The notes under the pieces were generated by a model that searched no databases, was not told the DNA's origin, and worked only from the letters and a program-made list of their open reading frames with translations. Positions 32,237 through 41,442 of a DNA stretch of 51,051 bases are shown in pieces. Positions within the stretch are counted from its first letter, which is position 1; the number at the start of each line of letters is the position of its first letter. A program made the position numbers and the translations under genes. Origin of the DNA: an uncultured Bulleidia sp. (GTDB lineage Bacteria; Bacillota_I; Bacilli_A; Erysipelotrichales; Erysipelotrichaceae); assembly GCA_934757945.1 (NCBI GenBank), contig CAKVLT010000005.1, positions 1 through 51,051 on the forward strand, read 5' to 3'.

Positions 32237-32953
32237 ATGAGTGAATTCAATCGTGAAAATGTATATTCCGCCAGTGACGGATTCCAGAGATACATGACTA
32301 AAGTATTTTCAACCATGGGTATTGGCCTTGCCATTACAGCATTGATTGCCTATGCAGGATATGTCAATTTAATGAATGGAGGCTTCATGATGAAGTTTGC
32401 ATTAAGTGGTTTTTCCAATATCATTATGTTGTTTGTACAGTTAGGTATCTGTATTGCTTTAGGCAGAGGATTGCAGACTATGGATCCAGCACAGAGTAAA
32501 ATCTTATTCTTTGTGTATTCCGCTGTAACAGGTCTTACATTCTCTATTCTTCCATTAGCTTTTGGAGTAGCTACAGTCTTTACAGCATTTGCATTTGCGG
32601 CTGTTATGTTCTTCTCTACAGCGATTATCGGACATTTTACAAATGTGGATCTGACTAAGTTCTCCGGTATCTTAATGGGTGGTTTACTTTCTTTAGTATT
32701 TGTATCTATCTTAGGTATGTTTATTCCATCTATTGGTAACAGCTTATTCATTTCTTATGCAGGTATCGTTATCTTCATGGGATTGACCGCATGGGATACA
32801 CAGAAACTGAAGGCTTACTACTATCAGGCTCATGGAAGCGATATCTTAACAGCTAACCTGGCAGTGTATGGTGCATTTCAGTTATATCTGGATTTCATCA
32901 ACATCTTCCTGTATGTATTAAGAATTGTCGGTTCCAGATCTTCAAGAGACTAA
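32237..32953 (+). CDS. Bax inhibitor-1/YccA family membrane protein
   Basis: A 238-residue protein with seven hydrophobic helices after a short polar N-terminus. The family layout is clear: KVFSTMGIGLAITALIAYAG in helix 1, FSAVTGLTFSI-like SAVTGLTFSILPLAF, and the C-terminal GLTAWDTQKLKAYYY followed by LYLDFINIFLYVLRI. Members affect calcium leak or the FtsH protease in other bacteria; the role in Bacillota is unsettled. The start is set by AAAGGAG 8 nt upstream of the ATG at 32237. A palindrome in its promoter suggests specific repression. A terminator follows. Confidence 0.92.
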   Translation: MSEFNRENVYSASDGFQRYMTKVFSTMGIGLAITALIAYAGYVNLMNGGFMMKFALSGFSNIIMLFVQLGICIALGRGLQTMDPAQSKILFFVYSAVTGLTFSILPLAFGVATVFTAFAFAAVMFFSTAIIGHFTNVDLTKFSGILMGGLLSLVFVSILGMFIPSIGNSLFISYAGIVIFMGLTAWDTQKLKAYYYQAHGSDILTANLAVYGAFQLYLDFINIFLYVLRIVGSRSSRD

Positions 32954-32958
32954 GCAGT

Positions 32959-33006
32959 AAAAAGGATATGGAAGTGAAGAGAGATCTTCATGACCATATC
33001 TTTTAT
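32959..33006 (+). terminator. Intrinsic terminator after the Bax-inhibitor-like gene
   Basis: AAAAAGGATATGG (32959-32971) pairs with CCATATCTTTT (32994-33004), with an inner GAAGA/TCTTC stem, and ends in a T-rich tract. Confidence 0.75.
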
Positions 33007-33075
33007 TATGCACTTTAAAGAAATAGGGAATAATATTCGATATACTTTACAAGTGGCAGAAAGATTGCTATAAAC

Positions 33076-33762
33076 ATGGGTATGAAAGTTATAGAATACA
33101 GATTTACAGATTACTATCATCAATATATTACGATAGAAGCGGATACATTGACGGATAGTTTAAAAGAGAATATTGCTATACAGGAAGATGATTGTTATGC
33201 GTTATGTTCCTGCTGGTGTAAGGAAGATGGCACAATTATGTTTAATGTGCTTTCTGTAGGAGCTTCCTGGGAAAAATGCAGTAAGGGACTGAGTAATCCA
33301 AAGATACTTGGTAACTGGACCATGGAGGAAGTGCAGGATTTTGAAGCAAGACTTGCTGAACCTATACCTTTGATGATGCAAAAGAATATTCCGTATATTG
33401 ACAGTGTGGAACCTGAGGAAGATGAAGATATGTATACCTTAAGGAGTGATGTACGTCTGGACGATATACGTAATCCCTATAATGCAGATATTGTGATGGC
33501 AAGCTTTGTCAGTGAACAGGGACTTGAGGACTATGAAGTCTGTCTTACAGGACTGGATGGCTTATTTGTGTTAGGCTATATGATAGATTCAGAAGAACAT
33601 GATTCTGTAAAGGCTATACTTTGTGGAGAAGAGGAATTCAAACTGGTTGTACTGGCAATAGGGGAAGATCTGAGTATTGCCGAAGAAGAACTGGTAAAAA
33701 AGATAAAAGAAATGAGTGACATGTTTCATTTGACCTATACAGGAATACAGTTAAGGAGTTAA
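33076..33762 (+). CDS. Hypothetical protein, 228 residues, paired with a CpXC protein
   Basis: A soluble, strongly acidic protein with no signal peptide or membrane segment (starts MGMKVIEYRFTDYYHQYITI). It contains an EEDEDMY acidic patch in the middle and ends with a helical EEELVKKIKEMSDMFHLTY segment. I recognise no family. The CpXC gene starts 8 bp after its stop on the same strand, so they form an operon, with a -10 box (TATACT, 33041-33046) upstream. No convincing Shine-Dalgarno precedes the first ATG; a second ATG at 33082 is equally possible. Confidence 0.65.
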   Translation: MGMKVIEYRFTDYYHQYITIEADTLTDSLKENIAIQEDDCYALCSCWCKEDGTIMFNVLSVGASWEKCSKGLSNPKILGNWTMEEVQDFEARLAEPIPLMMQKNIPYIDSVEPEEDEDMYTLRSDVRLDDIRNPYNADIVMASFVSEQGLEDYEVCLTGLDGLFVLGYMIDSEEHDSVKAILCGEEEFKLVVLAIGEDLSIAEEELVKKIKEMSDMFHLTYTGIQLRS

Positions 33763-33770
33763 AAGAGAAT

Positions 33771-34418
33771 ATGACAGCATCTAAAACCATTAAATATGTT
33801 TGCCCCTATTGCAGGCAGGAATTTGAGATGGATATCTATGATTCCGTCAATGTCAAAGAAGACAGAGATTTAAGAGACAGATGTGTATCTGGAGAAATCT
33901 TTCAACATGAGTGCACTAACTGTCATAAAGAATATCTGGTGCAGAATGATTTATTGTATACAGATCCGGAACATAAATTTGTTATATGGGTAAGTAAAGA
34001 ACCTGTAACAGGTGTAGATCTCAGCAGCTTTGTAAAACCTCTTGATAAAGCAGGATATACTTTAAGAAGATGTGCTACAGTCAAAGAATTTGTGGAAAAG
34101 ATACAGATTCTTGAAGATGGTGTGGATGATATTGCAGTGGAACTTGCCAAATATGACTGCTTTATTGAATTTGTGGATAACAAAAAAGGCAATCCTGCAG
34201 ATGTGACAAGCATTGATTATCAAAGAACTGAAAATGATGTCATGAAGATTATTGTGAAAACAGATGATAAAGGTATGGCATTTCTGATTCCTGTAAGCAT
34301 GCTGGAAGAAGAACTGGAACAGAATCCTGCTCTGTTTAAAGTGGAGAATACTTCTTTTCCTTTAGTGGATGGAGAATGGATGAGATCTTTGTTTGAAAAA
34401 CCAATGGGACAGGCGTAA
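33771..34418 (+). CDS. CpXC domain protein
   Basis: A 215-residue cytosolic protein. The N-terminal CpXC domain has two zinc-type Cys pairs, CPYCRQEFEMDIYDSVNV and HECTNCHKEYLV, with the family pattern of a C-P-x-C pair, a D-x-x-L-R segment and a C-terminal LLYTDPEHKF. The domain is common in Bacillota and its function is unknown; a nucleic-acid or protein-binding role is a guess from the zinc-ribbon look. The remaining 130 residues are acidic and unassigned. It follows the unknown 228-residue gene by 8 bp, with AGGAG inside that gene's end as ribosome site. A terminator lies just after. Confidence 0.8.
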   Translation: MTASKTIKYVCPYCRQEFEMDIYDSVNVKEDRDLRDRCVSGEIFQHECTNCHKEYLVQNDLLYTDPEHKFVIWVSKEPVTGVDLSSFVKPLDKAGYTLRRCATVKEFVEKIQILEDGVDDIAVELAKYDCFIEFVDNKKGNPADVTSIDYQRTENDVMKIIVKTDDKGMAFLIPVSMLEEELEQNPALFKVENTSFPLVDGEWMRSLFEKPMGQA

Positions 34419-34420
34419 CA

Positions 34421-34445
34421 AAGGTGCTGTAATAGCATCTTTTTC
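34421..34445 (+). terminator. Intrinsic terminator after the CpXC gene
   Basis: AAGGTGCT (34421-34428), loop GTAAT, AGCATCTT (34434-34441), then TTTT. Confidence 0.75.
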
Positions 34446-34491
34446 ACTTGTATTGAGAATAATACTAGGAGAAAGAATTGCTGTTATCAGC

Positions 34492-34572
34492 ATGGATGAA
34501 TATTGGAAGTACTGGCGTTATCTTATAGGATTGCTATGTTTTTTGTTGTTGCAAAAAACATATATCAAATAA
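34492..34572 (+). CDS. Possible micro-ORF with a membrane segment
   Basis: A 26-codon frame, MDEYWKYWRYLIGLLCFLLL followed by QKTYIK, lies between the CpXC terminator and the Abi gene. It would be one hydrophobic helix with a charged end. AGGAGA lies 19 nt upstream, too far for a good ribosome site. It may be chance; it is listed because small membrane peptides sometimes accompany abortive infection genes. Confidence 0.2.
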   Translation: MDEYWKYWRYLIGLLCFLLLQKTYIK

Positions 34573-34620
34573 GTTATTACACTTTTTTGGTGATAAAATT
34601 CTATTGAAGAGGTGATTTGA

Positions 34621-35571
34621 TTGCGTCCAAAACATACTATACAAGAACAAATTAATGATTTTAAAAACAAAAACGTCAAATTCACTATTATGAGCGAAGA
34701 TTGCGCAATTCAATATTTGAGTTATAACACTTATTATTTTAAATTGAAATCTTTTGCTAAATCATTTGAATTTAATAAAGTGAAAAGGCAATATATTAAT
34801 CTTGACTTTGCATATCTTGTGGAATTGTCAAAATTAGATATGTATCTAAGGGAATATATCATCAAATTATCTTTGGATGCTGAACATTTTTTGAAGGTTA
34901 AATTTATGAATGATTTAACAAATAATGATGATGAAGATGGATACAGCATAGTGAATTTGTTTTTTACTAAATATCCCTATTTGTATAAAAATATTGAAGC
35001 AAAAAAGAATGATTCTGCTTGTGCGGATTTAATTCATAAATATTCAGATAAATGGGCTGCATGGAGTATTGTCGAAGTACTATCATTTGGAGATTTTATT
35101 AAATTGTTTCAGCTTTACTATAATGTATATCCAGATAAAGAAGCACAGGTGATTGTACATTTGTTGTGGCCACTTAAATTTATTAGAAACGCTTCAGCAC
35201 ATAACAATTGTTTGCTAAATACATTAAGAAAACCATATCTCCATACACATTTATTTAACTATGAGAAAAAAGAGATAGAACCAAATAAAGAACTTGTACT
35301 TTTATTGGCGAATGTACCAGGAATTAGTAAAAACACCAGAAAAAAGAAATTATCAAATCCAGTTGTACATGATTTTGTTGCATCGCTGTTTTTGTTTGAC
35401 AAAGCATGTTCAAGTGAAGTGCTTAAAAAGAAACAGTTTTTTAATTTAAAGAAGTTGATTGATGATCGCTTTTGTGCTCACAAAGAGTATTTTATTAGTG
35501 ATAATGTGTTTACATCAAATTACGATTTTATAAAAAAGATTGTTGACTATTTGTGTGACAAGTGCATATAA
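34621..35571 (+). CDS. Abi_2 (AbiD/AbiF) family abortive infection protein
   Basis: A 316-residue soluble protein starting with TTG (AAGAGGTGA lies 4 nt upstream). It follows the Abi_2 pattern: the opening TIQEQINDFKNKNVKF, the YLSYNTYYFKLKSF segment, LSKLDMYLREYIIKLSLDAE, and the HEPN-type RxxxxH motif in KFIRNASAHNNCLL (about residue 195). HEPN domains are usually RNases, and members of this family stop phage growth by killing or stalling the infected cell. It is transcribed alone between two terminators, with lower G+C than its neighbours. The role in phage defence is inferred from the family. Confidence 0.88.
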   Translation: MRPKHTIQEQINDFKNKNVKFTIMSEDCAIQYLSYNTYYFKLKSFAKSFEFNKVKRQYINLDFAYLVELSKLDMYLREYIIKLSLDAEHFLKVKFMNDLTNNDDEDGYSIVNLFFTKYPYLYKNIEAKKNDSACADLIHKYSDKWAAWSIVEVLSFGDFIKLFQLYYNVYPDKEAQVIVHLLWPLKFIRNASAHNNCLLNTLRKPYLHTHLFNYEKKEIEPNKELVLLLANVPGISKNTRKKKLSNPVVHDFVASLFLFDKACSSEVLKKKQFFNLKKLIDDRFCAHKEYFISDNVFTSNYDFIKKIVDYLCDKCI

Positions 35572-35601
35572 TGTATCGAAGGACAAAAACGAAAGTTTTA
35601 T

Positions 35602-35634
35602 GTGAGGCAACGCCTGCGTTGCTTCACTTTTTTC
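35602..35634 (+). terminator. Intrinsic terminator after the Abi gene
   Basis: GTGAGGCAACGC (35602-35613) pairs with GCGTTGCTTCAC (35616-35627), one mismatch, followed by seven bases of nearly pure T. Confidence 0.85.
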
Positions 35635-35649
35635 TTTTTGCGAAAACAC

Positions 35650-35700
35650 TTTACATTTTGAATCAAAACTATATAATTGCCAAAGATAATTACCGGAGGT
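35650..35700 (+). promoter_or_regulatory. Promoter and likely operator of the MarR-MATE operon
   Basis: TTTACA (35650-35655), 16 bp, TATAAT (35672-35677): a good consensus promoter. The dyad TAATT-N9-AATTA (35674-35692) overlaps the -10 and start region, as expected for MarR autoregulation. GGAGG follows, before the GTG start. Confidence 0.6.
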
Positions 35701-35707
35701 AACTAAT

Positions 35708-36169
35708 GTGGACGCATTTGAAGCAAGAAAAGTGATAGATGTATTTGAAAAGGCAGAAAAGATAGCACAGAGCAGACCACCTCTTCCTAAAGAAATCTTA
35801 CCGTCTTATCTGAAGATATTGGATAAGATTTATCAGCTGAGTTTAAAAGGGAAGGTAAGGGTATCTGATGTATCTAAAGCTTTACATCAGACAACCCCTA
35901 GTATTACACGTGCTTTAGGAGTGATGGGTACACTGGGATGGATTGGCAAGGAAGTCAGTTCAGAAGATAAAAGGGTAATCTACGTTGAATTGAAAGAAAA
36001 AGGCAAAGAAGTATATCACCACTATATAGAAACGTATTTTCAGAAATTATCGTTAAGATTGCAGAAGTACAGTAAAGAACAGCTGGAAGTGATGATTGAC
36101 TGTGTGAATGCCATTTATGCAGATTTGGAAGAATCACCTATTGTGATGGAGGTAATGAAAGATGAATGA
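35708..36169 (+). CDS. MarR family regulator (of a MATE exporter)
   Basis: A 153-residue winged-helix regulator starting with GTG; an overlapping ATG at 35706 is out of frame. The DNA-binding core reads KVRVSDVSKALHQTTPSITR, then LGWIGKEVSSEDKRVIYVEL for the wing, in the usual MarR order with flanking dimerisation helices. It overlaps the MATE gene by 8 bp, so regulator and exporter are coupled. By family, a toxic or signalling compound would release it from the dyad in the promoter and switch on export. The ligand is unknown. Confidence 0.9.
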   Translation: MDAFEARKVIDVFEKAEKIAQSRPPLPKEILPSYLKILDKIYQLSLKGKVRVSDVSKALHQTTPSITRALGVMGTLGWIGKEVSSEDKRVIYVELKEKGKEVYHHYIETYFQKLSLRLQKYSKEQLEVMIDCVNAIYADLEESPIVMEVMKDE

Positions 36170-37496
36170 TTTTACTAATGGCTCGATTTTAAAGAAATTG
36201 ATTAAGTTCATGATTCCCATTCTTGGTTCTTTGATTTTACAGGCTATGTATGGGGCTGTGGACTTAATGATTGTAGGTCAGTTTGGGACTACTACGGGAT
36301 TGAGTGGTATTTCTACAGGAAGTAATATCATGAATATGGCAACATTTGTTGTGGCAGGTCTTGCCATGGCGGTAACAGTACAGATTTCCAAATACATTGG
36401 TATGCAGAAACACGAACGTATAGGAAGACTGATTGGCTGTACAATTGCATTATTCAGCATCCTTTCTATTATCTTAAGTGTTCTTCTAATAGCATTTGCA
36501 AGACCATTTGCTCAGCTGATGCAGGCACCTGAAGAAGCTTTGGATCTGACAGTACAGTACATAAGAATATGTGGTGCGGGTTTCTTGCTGATTACTGCAT
36601 ATAATACTATTTCTTCTGTATTCAGAGGATTGGGAGATTCTAAATCTCCGTTAGTATTTGTATTGATTGCATGTATTGTAAATATCTTTGGTGATCTTTT
36701 ATTAGTAGCAGGATTACATATGAATGTGGCAGGTGCAGCCCTAGCAACAGTTGCAGCACAGGGAGTCAGTGTACTGTTATCTGTCTTTATTATTCGTAAG
36801 AAAGAGTTTCCTTTTATACTGCAGAAGAAAGATATCTGTCTGAATGAAGAGCTGGGTGGCATTATCAAGATTGGTACACCTATTGCGTTACAGGAACTGT
36901 TAACTCAGTTCAGTTTCCTGGCTTTATGCGCTTTTGTTAACTCTTTAGGCTTGGCTGCTTCTTCCGGATATGGTGTAGCTAATAAGGTACAGAGTTTTGC
37001 CATGTTAATACCAAGTGCTTTAATGCAGTCCATGTCTTCCTTTGTTTCGCAGAATGTAGGTGCTGGTAAAGAAAAAAGAGCATTTCGCTCTATGTTAACT
37101 GGTATGGCTATTGGTGGGGTGATTGGTATTTTTGTCTTTACGGGATTAGTGTTCTTTGGAGATAAGATGGCCTCCTTATTTACAACAGATACATCTGTAA
37201 TAGCTGATGCATATTCCTATATGAAGGGATTTTCTTCAGAAGTAATCTTGACAGCTATCTTATTTAGTTTTATGGGATATTATAACGGTCATGCAAGAAC
37301 CTTTTGGGTAATGTTGCAGGGATTGGCACAGACATTTATTGTAAGATTGCCAGTAGCTTATGTTATGACAGCTTTACCAGATCCTACTTTGTTTAAGATT
37401 GCACTGGCAGGACCAAGTGCTACAGTATTTGGTATTGTGCTGAATGTTATTTATTATTTCTATTACAGAAAATCTTTACCTGATACAGTGGAATAA
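36162..37496 (+). CDS. MATE family exporter under MarR control
   Basis: A 444-residue protein with about twelve membrane helices and MATE landmarks: IPILGSLILQAMYGAVDLMI near the start, the FRGLGDSKSPLVFVLIACIV segment, and IGTPIALQELLTQFSFLALC opening the second half. It is only distantly similar to the MATE protein at 21234 by eye, so the two probably export different compounds. GAGG before the ATG lies in the end of the marR-type gene. The family uses Na+ or H+ gradients; the substrate cannot be told. Confidence 0.9.
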   Translation: MNDFTNGSILKKLIKFMIPILGSLILQAMYGAVDLMIVGQFGTTTGLSGISTGSNIMNMATFVVAGLAMAVTVQISKYIGMQKHERIGRLIGCTIALFSILSIILSVLLIAFARPFAQLMQAPEEALDLTVQYIRICGAGFLLITAYNTISSVFRGLGDSKSPLVFVLIACIVNIFGDLLLVAGLHMNVAGAALATVAAQGVSVLLSVFIIRKKEFPFILQKKDICLNEELGGIIKIGTPIALQELLTQFSFLALCAFVNSLGLAASSGYGVANKVQSFAMLIPSALMQSMSSFVSQNVGAGKEKRAFRSMLTGMAIGGVIGIFVFTGLVFFGDKMASLFTTDTSVIADAYSYMKGFSSEVILTAILFSFMGYYNGHARTFWVMLQGLAQTFIVRLPVAYVMTALPDPTLFKIALAGPSATVFGIVLNVIYYFYYRKSLPDTVE

Positions 37497-37500
37497 ACAA

Positions 37501-37576
37501 CCCCCTCCTATGAAAGCAGAGATGCTATGATGGGAGGGGTATAACTTATAAGAAAAGTGCCCTTTTAAAGGCACTT
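37501..37576. terminator. Convergent terminator region
   Basis: CCCCTCC (37502-37508) pairs with GGAGGGG (37533-37539) around an inner AGCA/TGCT stem, after the MATE gene; it lacks a T-run. For the minus-strand gene, AAGTGCC (37576-37570) pairs with GGCACTT (37561-37555), followed on that strand by TTCTT. Confidence 0.6.
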
Positions 37577-40544
37577 ATTGTAAATGAATGGACCCTATAT
37601 AGCGATAAGTGAAATCACTATATCTTGCATATACTCTTACACTCTTATTCTTAAGTTCATCTTTAGAACCTGTTATATCCAGTGTATACGTATCAGTTTC
37701 ATCGTCATAAGTCATGATACTTTGTTTCCTATATGTAGAATCAGTATCATCGTAAATAATACCGACAATACTGTAACCATCTGCCACACCAGTTAGATTA
37801 GATAGAGTGATAGTTTCCTGCTTATCTAAAAATCCTGGTTTTTGTGTGGTTAATTTACCTGTAGGACCATAGGTGCCTGTATTAAAGGAGGCCTGGTTGA
37901 TAACAGTTTGTGTGGCTGTATCCCAGATAACAAAATTAATACCATTTTGTTGTGGACAGTATTCTTCAAAATCCCATCCAATCTGTATGCTGGAAGGATC
38001 TTCAGAGTTATTACTGGAGGATAGTACATAAGGAATATAGGTGTCAGGGATATATCCATCTTCTCTTATATAACCGTAGCCATTCTTTATATAACTGTTT
38101 GTTTCAGATAATATACCGTATCCAGTATCACCTTTACCAAAGACCAAAGAACCTGCGCCTAATTCTGTTAACAGTTCAATTTGTTTTTTGCTTAAGTTAC
38201 TGGAGACATCTCCCTGTGTAGTCATGAAGATGATGTATCTATTTAAATCCAGGTGTAATAAGCCTTTTAAGTAATTGGTGATATTTAACTGTGTGGAAGA
38301 AATTAAATACAGATTTCCATAGTAGTCTATAAATGTTTCTTCTACTGTATTACTTAAATCATCGCTTGAACTTGTGACTATAACTTCTACATGATCATAA
38401 TCTATATTGTCATCTAATAATGGTAAGGAAGCTTCATAAATACCGTCTCCCATATTTGTCATAATTTGTTCTGTAACATTACCACTGGATTCAGTAATAC
38501 GAATTCTTACCTGATCCAGATTGTCTTCATCATAACCAAAGATGTCTTTTACGGTAATAGTAGCTATTCCATCATGGTATGAATCTAATGTGGTTGTACA
38601 TGAAGAATGGAAACCATCTCTGTCTCGCAATGCACTGTAGTTGATATCAGCTAATTCTTCCATGAATTCACTAGGCTTATTCAATTCAGCAACCATGGTG
38701 TCTTTTCCATATTCTTCCAGATAAGTTGGTAAACCAGAATATAGATTAGTACCTAAGCCTAATCTGTTTCCTTCAATCGTTGCACCAAGTGCAGCAACAG
38801 TTGTAGGAAATGTATCAAAAGTACTGTATTCTCTATATCCTGTAGAATTGTTGTCTACAGGGGCTGCATTAATGTAGTTTACATAGACTTTTCGTTGATA
38901 CTCAGGAGAAACTTCATTACAAAAATCTGAATCCATGGTAGGATGGTCACCTGTAAGAACAATAGTGGTATTTGCATACCATGGTTGTTCCTGAATCCAC
39001 GAAATGAATTCGGTAATTTTTTTTGAAGAACATCTCATGACATTACCATATTGATTTCCATCATAAAGATTTTCACAATCTTCACAAACATATCCATCTT
39101 CAAAATGTGTATCTACAGTTAACATTGTATAGTTGAAAGGCTCATCTGATGAAGCAATATTAGTTAAATCATCTTTTGCATAATCAATTAATTTGGAATC
39201 TTCGAATCCCCACCAGACATAGTAATTAGGATCAAGTCTGCCAATATCTTTATTGTAGGCGATATCATGAATTTCAGAGTGTCCGTGGGTTTCAAAATAC
39301 AATTTACGTCCAGCGAAATTACCATCACTACCGCAGGAAAAGTAATTATTGTATCCGTTATTAGCTAGTACGTCCCCTAGAACAGTGGCGTTGCCAAAAA
39401 AAGAACTTTGGGTATCCATGTTATTTCCGACTGATGAAATGAACAAGGGCAATCCACTTGTAGAAGCAAAGAGACCAGCCATAGTCCAAGAAGTGCCAGG
39501 CAAGGATATTCCTCCATTAAGCATTTGAGTGTCTCCGGAGAAGTTCTCATTTTCGTTTGCTAAAGTAGTAAGTTTGGGTATGTAATTGGCATCCATTCCA
39601 CCACCTGATTCTTTATCTGCGTAAGTTATTTCCATGGATTCAAGGTAGATGGTAATCAAGTTTCTTTTTTGTTCTGGAAATGTAATCTCTCTAGTAGCAG
39701 GATCTATATAGTGCAACTGAATGAAATCGGAAGAGGTTTTTAGATTGTTTATATATTCGACAAAACCTAATTTGCTGTTGAAAGTGACACAAGATATGGT
39801 TAATAAAACTAAACTGATAATCACTAAAATGGATTTTCCAAATCTTCTTAACTGTTTTCCGCTATAAGCTAACATGATGAAGAAAAGAATAACAGCAACT
39901 AAAAGGAAAACAGTAGGGACTACTGTTTGTAGTACAAAAGCAGTAATCATATCTTTACTTGTACCATTCACTCCAATTTTAGCTTGATACATTAACTCAC
40001 TGAGTTGTAAATGAGGCCATGTTTTAAATAGCCACTTTACGGAGAAGAATAGAAAGATACTAAAAGTGATTAGTAATCCAATTAAAATCATACTGATCAA
40101 TCCATAGTTTTTCTTTCTGGATTTGTGGATTTCTTTTTTTGTTAGTTTTAATTCTTTTTTCTGAGCTTTTAATGTCTTCTTAAGTTCTTTTAGCTGCTTT
40201 ACTTCTTCTTGAATGGAAGATTGAATATTTTCTTTTTTTATTGAAGCAGAATTTAAAGCTTGATTCTTTTCGCTAATATCACGATTGTGAAGTTTCTTTT
40301 GCTTGGTGTGAAATTTGGAAAGCTTGGATATATGCTTATTTGGATTTGTAGAGGAAGGCTCTTTTCGAGATGACAAGTTTGTAGTACTGTTAAGTGAAAT
40401 ATTGCAATCGGATTGTTTTACAGTATCAATTGTTACTGGTATTTTCTTTTTTTTTTTAAGAAAATTATTGTGATGTGGATTTCTTTTGTGTCTACTTATA
40501 AGGCGGGTATAAGTTTGGTGTCTTAAGTGTTGATTTTTATTCAT
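37575..40544 (-). CDS. LTA synthase-like sulfatase-fold enzyme with long N- and C-terminal extensions
   Basis: A 989-residue membrane enzyme. Residues 1-145 are Lys/Ser/Asn-rich and include a Lys/Glu coiled coil. Three hydrophobic helices follow (about 148-258). The extracellular sulfatase-fold domain has the metal-binding start LITIYLESMEITYAD, the nucleophile loop SLPGTSWTMAGLFAS (Thr) and VLTGDHPTMDSD. The loop resembles OpgB-type phosphoglycerol transferases as much as LtaS. Such enzymes move glycerol-phosphate from phosphatidylglycerol to a polymer outside the cell. The last 350 residues are extra; one part (GINFVIWDTATQTVINQASF) resembles ILEI/FAM3 domains. The -10 box lies 8 nt before the ATG without a Shine-Dalgarno sequence. 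Confidence 0.85.
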   Translation of the reverse strand: MNKNQHLRHQTYTRLISRHKRNPHHNNFLKKKKKIPVTIDTVKQSDCNISLNSTTNLSSRKEPSSTNPNKHISKLSKFHTKQKKLHNRDISEKNQALNSASIKKENIQSSIQEEVKQLKELKKTLKAQKKELKLTKKEIHKSRKKNYGLISMILIGLLITFSIFLFFSVKWLFKTWPHLQLSELMYQAKIGVNGTSKDMITAFVLQTVVPTVFLLVAVILFFIMLAYSGKQLRRFGKSILVIISLVLLTISCVTFNSKLGFVEYINNLKTSSDFIQLHYIDPATREITFPEQKRNLITIYLESMEITYADKESGGGMDANYIPKLTTLANENENFSGDTQMLNGGISLPGTSWTMAGLFASTSGLPLFISSVGNNMDTQSSFFGNATVLGDVLANNGYNNYFSCGSDGNFAGRKLYFETHGHSEIHDIAYNKDIGRLDPNYYVWWGFEDSKLIDYAKDDLTNIASSDEPFNYTMLTVDTHFEDGYVCEDCENLYDGNQYGNVMRCSSKKITEFISWIQEQPWYANTTIVLTGDHPTMDSDFCNEVSPEYQRKVYVNYINAAPVDNNSTGYREYSTFDTFPTTVAALGATIEGNRLGLGTNLYSGLPTYLEEYGKDTMVAELNKPSEFMEELADINYSALRDRDGFHSSCTTTLDSYHDGIATITVKDIFGYDEDNLDQVRIRITESSGNVTEQIMTNMGDGIYEASLPLLDDNIDYDHVEVIVTSSSDDLSNTVEETFIDYYGNLYLISSTQLNITNYLKGLLHLDLNRYIIFMTTQGDVSSNLSKKQIELLTELGAGSLVFGKGDTGYGILSETNSYIKNGYGYIREDGYIPDTYIPYVLSSSNNSEDPSSIQIGWDFEEYCPQQNGINFVIWDTATQTVINQASFNTGTYGPTGKLTTQKPGFLDKQETITLSNLTGVADGYSIVGIIYDDTDSTYRKQSIMTYDDETDTYTLDITGSKDELKNKSVRVYARYSDFTYRYIGSIHLQ

Positions 40545-40552
40545 GGGCTTAT

Positions 40553-40558
40553 TTTATA
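40553..40558 (-). promoter_or_regulatory. -10 box of the LTA synthase-like gene
   Basis: TATAAA (minus strand, 40558-40553), 8 nt before the ATG at 40544. Transcription would begin next to the start codon. Confidence 0.4.
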
Positions 40559-40629
40559 CGAAAATATGTAAAGGTAAAACAAAAAAAACAAATTATACAT
40601 AGAGCGGTTGGAATTGGTGTTAACAAAAT

Positions 40630-41436
40630 ATGTATAAAAAGAGAAAATGTATGCTTTTGTTTATTAGCTTTTGTGAATGGGACGATTGTAATATCATCTT
40701 TAATATTGTTACCGACAGTAGTTACAGTATATGCCGAGCATACTGAACCTACACCCGATTCTGTAATTAAAACAGTAAACACTGAAAATTTTGGAGGACA
40801 AGTCTCAATTTCTTCGGAAACAGAAAAACAGATAACTCAGAAAATGCAAATACTAATAGTATGATGCCTATTCCATCTGCTGCACCTTCAACTACAGAAG
40901 TTCCTGCTACAGAATCAAATAACAATCTGATTTCTGAGTTTTATAAAGGCTGGAACTTACATGGTGATGATTGGTACTATTTGGATTCAGATGATCAGAA
41001 TTCATATCATAAAGGCTGGTTGTATACGGGAGGTAGTTGGTATTGGCTTGATCCTGAAACAGGTATAATGACAACAGGCTTGCAGGAAATAGGAAATTCC
41101 AAGTTCTACTTTGCAAATTCCGGAGCAATGAGAACAGGCTGGCTTTATATGGGAGGCAATTCAAAATATTAAAGACAGACTTTTTAATGGTCAACCTGTA
41201 GAGGTTTGGATACCGAGTCTGGAGGGTATCCCGGTGGTAGATATGCAGTGCAGTTATATAATGGACATAGTTATGGCCTATGGGGCGGTAATCATGCTGT
41301 AGTAATTAAAGGGTATAATGATGAACAAGGTATTGTCTATGTATCTGATTCTATATCTGGAGATGTTATTAGAGATGCCGGTGTTTTCTTTGAGACTTGG
41401 CAACGTATGGATAGCCTGGCAGTTGTAATTGAATAA
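40630..41436 (+). pseudogene. Decayed secreted C39-like peptidase with choline-binding repeats
   Basis: The remains of a secreted protein spread over at least four frame changes: a signal-peptide start (MYKKRKCMLLFISF), then in another frame a hydrophobic stretch ending VTVYAEHTEPTPDS. A Ser/Thr/Pro linker follows, then three choline/cell-wall-binding repeats (GWNLHGDDWYYLDSD, GWLYTGGSWYWLDPETG, GLQEIGNSKFYFANSGAM). After a deletion come parts of a C39-like peptidase (IKDRLFNGQPVEVW, then WGGNHAVVIKGYNDEQG with the catalytic His). The half with the catalytic Cys is gone. Choline-binding repeats attach proteins to phosphocholine on teichoic acids, which fits the lic genes that follow. Confidence 0.85.
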
Positions 41437-41442
41437 TTTTGT

